Positions 6,455-7,267 of a stretch of DNA of 7,267 nt are shown piece by piece; position 1 is the first letter of the stretch, and the number at the start of each line of letters is the position of its first letter. A program made the translations under genes and the position numbers. This DNA comes from Candidatus Methanomethylophilaceae archaeon. GTDB lineage: Archaea; Thermoplasmatota; Thermoplasmata; Methanomassiliicoccales; Methanomethylophilaceae. The stretch spans positions 1 to 7,267 of the forward strand of contig JAFPVN010000078.1 in the NCBI GenBank assembly GCA_017395275.1. Direction: 5' to 3'. Under the pieces are notes generated by a model. That model saw only the letters and a list, made by a program, of their open reading frames with translations, made no database searches and had not been told where the DNA came from.

Positions 6455-7197
6455 TGGACAAGGATAACGCTATCGAGGTCACATCGGTTTCGAAGAGCTT
6501 CAGGATAAATGCGGGACCCACGAGTCTGAAGGACATGATCGTGTACCGCAAGGCCCACAGCAAGAAGTACCATCCCAAGAGGAAGGTGCTGGATGACGTG
6601 TCGTTCAGCGTCAAGAAGGGAGAGGTCATCGGGATCATCGGAAGGAACGGTTCCGGGAAGAGCACCATGCTGAAACTGCTGTCCGGAATCCTGAGGCCGG
6701 ATACCGGTTCGATTGACGTGGACGGCAAGATATCCTGTCTGATCGAGTTGGGTGCCGGATTCCACCCCGACATGACCGGCAGGGAGAACGTGTACATCAA
6801 CTCCTCCATATTCGGGGTCGACAAAAAGACGACCGAGGAGAGGTTCCAGCAGATCCTGGATTTCTCCGAGATAGGCGGATACATCGACGAGAGGGTCAGG
6901 AACTACTCCTCCGGAATGTATCTGAGATTGGCGTTCTCGGTCGCGATCAATGTGGATGCTGACATCCTTCTGATCGACGAGATCCTCGCCGTCGGGGACA
7001 TCAACTTCTCCAAGAAGTGTCTGGACAAGCTGAGGGATCTGAAGGCCCACGGCGTGTCCATCGTTATCGTCACTCATGCGGTCGACATGGCGAAGGAGAT
7101 GTGCGACCGTGTCATCTGGATCGAGGGCGGTCAGATAAAGGCCGAAGGGGATCCCGAAGAGGTCTGCAACCAGTACGTTGAATTCATGGGCGTCTGA
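6454..7197 (+). CDS. ABC transporter ATP-binding subunit for polysaccharide export (Wzt/TagH-like, no C-terminal carbohydrate-binding domain)
   Basis: A 247-residue nucleotide-binding subunit that powers the permease encoded just before it. Walker A is GRNGSGKST (63-71), the degenerate signature loop is YSSGM (151-155), a form common in Wzt/TagH, Walker B is ILLIDE (171-176), the D-loop follows as AVGD (179-182), and the switch histidine is His208 in VTHAVD. ELGAGFHPDMTGREN (98-112) is a hallmark of the export subfamily, and the long insert between residues 18 and 45 before the core is also typical of it. Proteins of this group such as E. coli O9a Wzt carry an extra C-terminal domain that binds the finished chain; this one stops soon after the core, so chain-end recognition, if used, must lie elsewhere. 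The start is fixed by GAGGTG five bases upstream and by the one-base overlap with the permease stop. Confidence 0.94.
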   Translation: MDKDNAIEVTSVSKSFRINAGPTSLKDMIVYRKAHSKKYHPKRKVLDDVSFSVKKGEVIGIIGRNGSGKSTMLKLLSGILRPDTGSIDVDGKISCLIELGAGFHPDMTGRENVYINSSIFGVDKKTTEERFQQILDFSEIGGYIDERVRNYSSGMYLRLAFSVAINVDADILLIDEILAVGDINFSKKCLDKLRDLKAHGVSIVIVTHAVDMAKEMCDRVIWIEGGQIKAEGDPEEVCNQYVEFMGV

Positions 7198-7267
7198 TCG
7201 TGTTCATGTTCCTTGCCAGATAGGCGGACATGTCGTACCCGTCCCATACGAGGTCGAATGCCATCGA
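7184..7267 (-). CDS. C-terminal end of a convergent minus-strand gene, function not recognisable
   Basis: Read on the minus strand, the right edge gives an open frame of 27 codons ending at a TGA at 7186-7184. The residues end with LVWDGYDMSAYLARNMN and then TIRRP. Codon choice (GAC, TAC, CTC, CTG, AGG, AAC, ATC) matches the other genes, and the 70 bases after the ATPase stop contain no convincing plus-strand frame, so this is probably the tail of a gene entering from the right. It overlaps the end of the ATPase gene by 14 bases, tail to tail. Too little is visible to name a family, and a chance open frame of this length cannot be excluded. Confidence 0.55.
   Translation of the reverse strand, partial: SMAFDLVWDGYDMSAYLARNMNTIRRP

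Noticed and set aside
6358..7077. Minus-strand open frame of 239 codons opposite the ABC ATPase
   Set aside because: Shadow of the ATPase coding bias. The protein is unusually rich in Asp, Val and His and has no fold signature.

Overview
The window looks archaeal. Arginine is mostly AGG/AGA. Three genes have a TATA-like element centred 28.5-30 bases before their start codon and little usable Shine-Dalgarno sequence, the pattern of leaderless archaeal transcripts. All eight stop codons seen are TGA. Base composition is roughly mid-50s percent GC by eye. A methanogenic Thermoplasmatota lineage such as Methanomassiliicoccales would fit, but no gene here fixes the taxonomy.

Layout: the left edge (1-1055, minus strand) is a multi-membrane GT-C type glycosyltransferase whose C-terminus lies outside the window. 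A 104-base divergent intergenic region follows. The rest is a plus-strand cluster: a heptose-7-phosphate kinase of the HddA type (1160-2173), a HAD phosphatase of the GmhB type overlapping it by four bases (2170-2661), a class I SAM methyltransferase probably starting from its own promoter (2721-3545), a DegT/VioA-like sugar aminotransferase with its own promoter (3636-4772), a family 2 glycosyltransferase overlapping it (4759-5652), and an ABC-2 polysaccharide exporter made of permease (5675-6454) and ATPase (6454-7197). At the right edge a minus-strand reading frame converges on the ATPase gene and overlaps its end.

Together this is a surface-glycan locus. HddA plus GmhB carry out two successive steps of the nucleotide-activated D-glycero-D-manno-heptose route. 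The aminotransferase would make an amino-dideoxy nucleotide sugar. The GT2 and GT-C enzymes would add sugars, the methyltransferase may decorate the product, and the Wzm/Wzt-like exporter would move a lipid-linked glycan across the membrane. The isomerase (GmhA) and nucleotidyltransferase (HddC or HldE-like) needed to complete the heptose pathway are not in the window. No RNA genes, CRISPR arrays, insertion sequences or convincing terminators were seen.
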